IMG/VR virus record: IMGVR_UViG_3300017746_000005 | Coordinates: 1 to 64,000 of that record | Length of the DNA: 64,000 bases | DNA from: a virus | Reading direction: 5' to 3' (one strand) | In this document: positions 63,597 through 64,000 of the stretch, one piece after another | How the letters are laid out: each line of letters opens with the position of its first letter | Position numbering within the stretch: position 1 is the stretch's first letter | Notes under the pieces: generated by a model | What the model was told of the DNA's origin: nothing | Databases searched by the model: none | Seen by the model: only the letters and a program-made list of their open reading frames with translations | Made by a program: the position numbers and the translations under genes

Positions 63597-64000
63597 GTAA
63601 AAACTTTGATAGTATTGACGAGTCGTTAGATATTACTCCTTCGGAAGTATTACCCGAAGAAAAACCTGTCGTCAAAAAGAAACCTGTACGGGAAGAGAAG
63701 CCGGATATTGACCGAGACTATGAATATACTAGAGGTCATTTGTATTCCTTGATTGAGAAAGGACAGGAAGCAATTGATGGTATTCTTGAGTTATCACAAG
63801 AATCGGATTCACCTAGAGCTTATGAGGTTGCTGGGCAGTTAATAAAGAATGTTGCGGATACCACAGATAAATTGATGGATCTTCAAAAGAAACTAAAGGA
63901 TGTTAACGAGGAATCGAAAAAGAGTCCTACCAATGTCACGAATAACGCATTGTTTGTTGGAAGTACAGCAGATCTACAAAAGATGCTAAAGCAAGCATCC
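63593..64000 (+). CDS. gp16: small terminase subunit gp16 (5' part)
   Basis: 136 codons are present, then the window ends without a stop, so the gene is partial at its 3' side. The acidic N-terminus (SLDITPSEVLPEE) and basic linker (VVKKKPVREEKP) precede RDYEYTRGHLYSLIEKGQEA and SPRAYEVAGQLIKNVADTTD (T4 '[20 protein letters not shown]'). Then NALFVGSTADLQKML follows (T4 'ATVFMGSPTELMDEI'). It guides DNA packaging with gp17, expected next. The ATG at 63593 overlaps the gp15 stop. Confidence 0.9.
   Translation, partial: MSKNFDSIDESLDITPSEVLPEEKPVVKKKPVREEKPDIDRDYEYTRGHLYSLIEKGQEAIDGILELSQESDSPRAYEVAGQLIKNVADTTDKLMDLQKKLKDVNEESKKSPTNVTNNALFVGSTADLQKMLKQAS

Noticed and set aside
1-64000. tRNA genes, CRISPR arrays, insertion sequences, photosynthesis genes
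   Set aside because: None could be recognised by reading; short tRNAs cannot be fully excluded without a scan.

Overview
This window is the virion-morphogenesis region of a T4-like myovirus that very probably infects marine cyanobacteria (Synechococcus/Prochlorococcus). Recognisable T4 orthologues occur in the order gp25-gp6-gp7-(gp9/gp10-like)-gp8-…-gp13-gp14-gp15-gp16. The cyanophage signature is the AT-rich coding, a DUF4815 baseplate protein of about 2,500 residues, other giant repeat-built baseplate and fibre proteins, and TATAAATA/CTAAATA late-promoter motifs before many transcription units. The assignments rest on remembered family motifs read in the translations; no search was run.

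Layout. (1) 1-3.7 kb: small cyanophage-type hypothetical genes, an HxH-type 2OG-Fe(II) oxygenase and a GT-A glycosyltransferase, with two sigma70-like promoters. (2) 3.7-33 kb: baseplate block gp25, gp6, giant gp7 (2,982 aa), a gp9/gp10-like N-terminal protein, a 2,492-aa repeat protein, gp8 and a 2,511-aa DUF4815 protein. (3) 32.7-48.9 kb: tail-fibre/adhesin block with small structural proteins, an abundant-looking 336-aa protein followed by a strong terminator, a 1,698-aa fibre-like repeat protein, an Mtd-N-like protein, a 1,477-aa fibre-like protein, three tandem glycine/cysteine-rich adhesin-like paralogues and a tail-assembly-chaperone-like protein. (4) 48.9-59.3 kb: accessory sugar and oxygenase island. 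(5) 59.4-64 kb: neck and tail completion proteins gp13, gp14 (with a LamG-like insertion) and gp15, and the start of the small terminase gp16, cut by the window edge. Coding is dense. The longest gene-free stretch is 254-502 (249 bp), and no gap exceeds 300 bp.

The most unusual part is the island. It holds a heptosyltransferase-like GT-B protein, a full-length NodU/TobZ-type carbamoyltransferase, a split HldE (separate adenylyltransferase and PfkB kinase), two tandem carbamoyltransferase paralogues that stop at the boundary before the YrdC-like domain, a capsule-type HAD phosphatase, a cupin, three or four Fe/2OG-type oxygenases and, on the opposite strand, an HldD epimerase with a DUF6445 protein. 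Together they suggest that the phage makes or alters an ADP-heptose-derived, carbamoylated glycan. The target could be the host surface or the adjacent fibres; this is inference.

The structural proteins share a small set of mobile beta modules: GG-x-GY repeats, the FTC…YPR…DP repeat, the FNG beta module, the 'DEI…RG' module and the gp10-like GD-x-I module. These recur across gp7, gp8, gp14, gp15 and the fibre-like proteins, as if the virion surface had grown by module shuffling.
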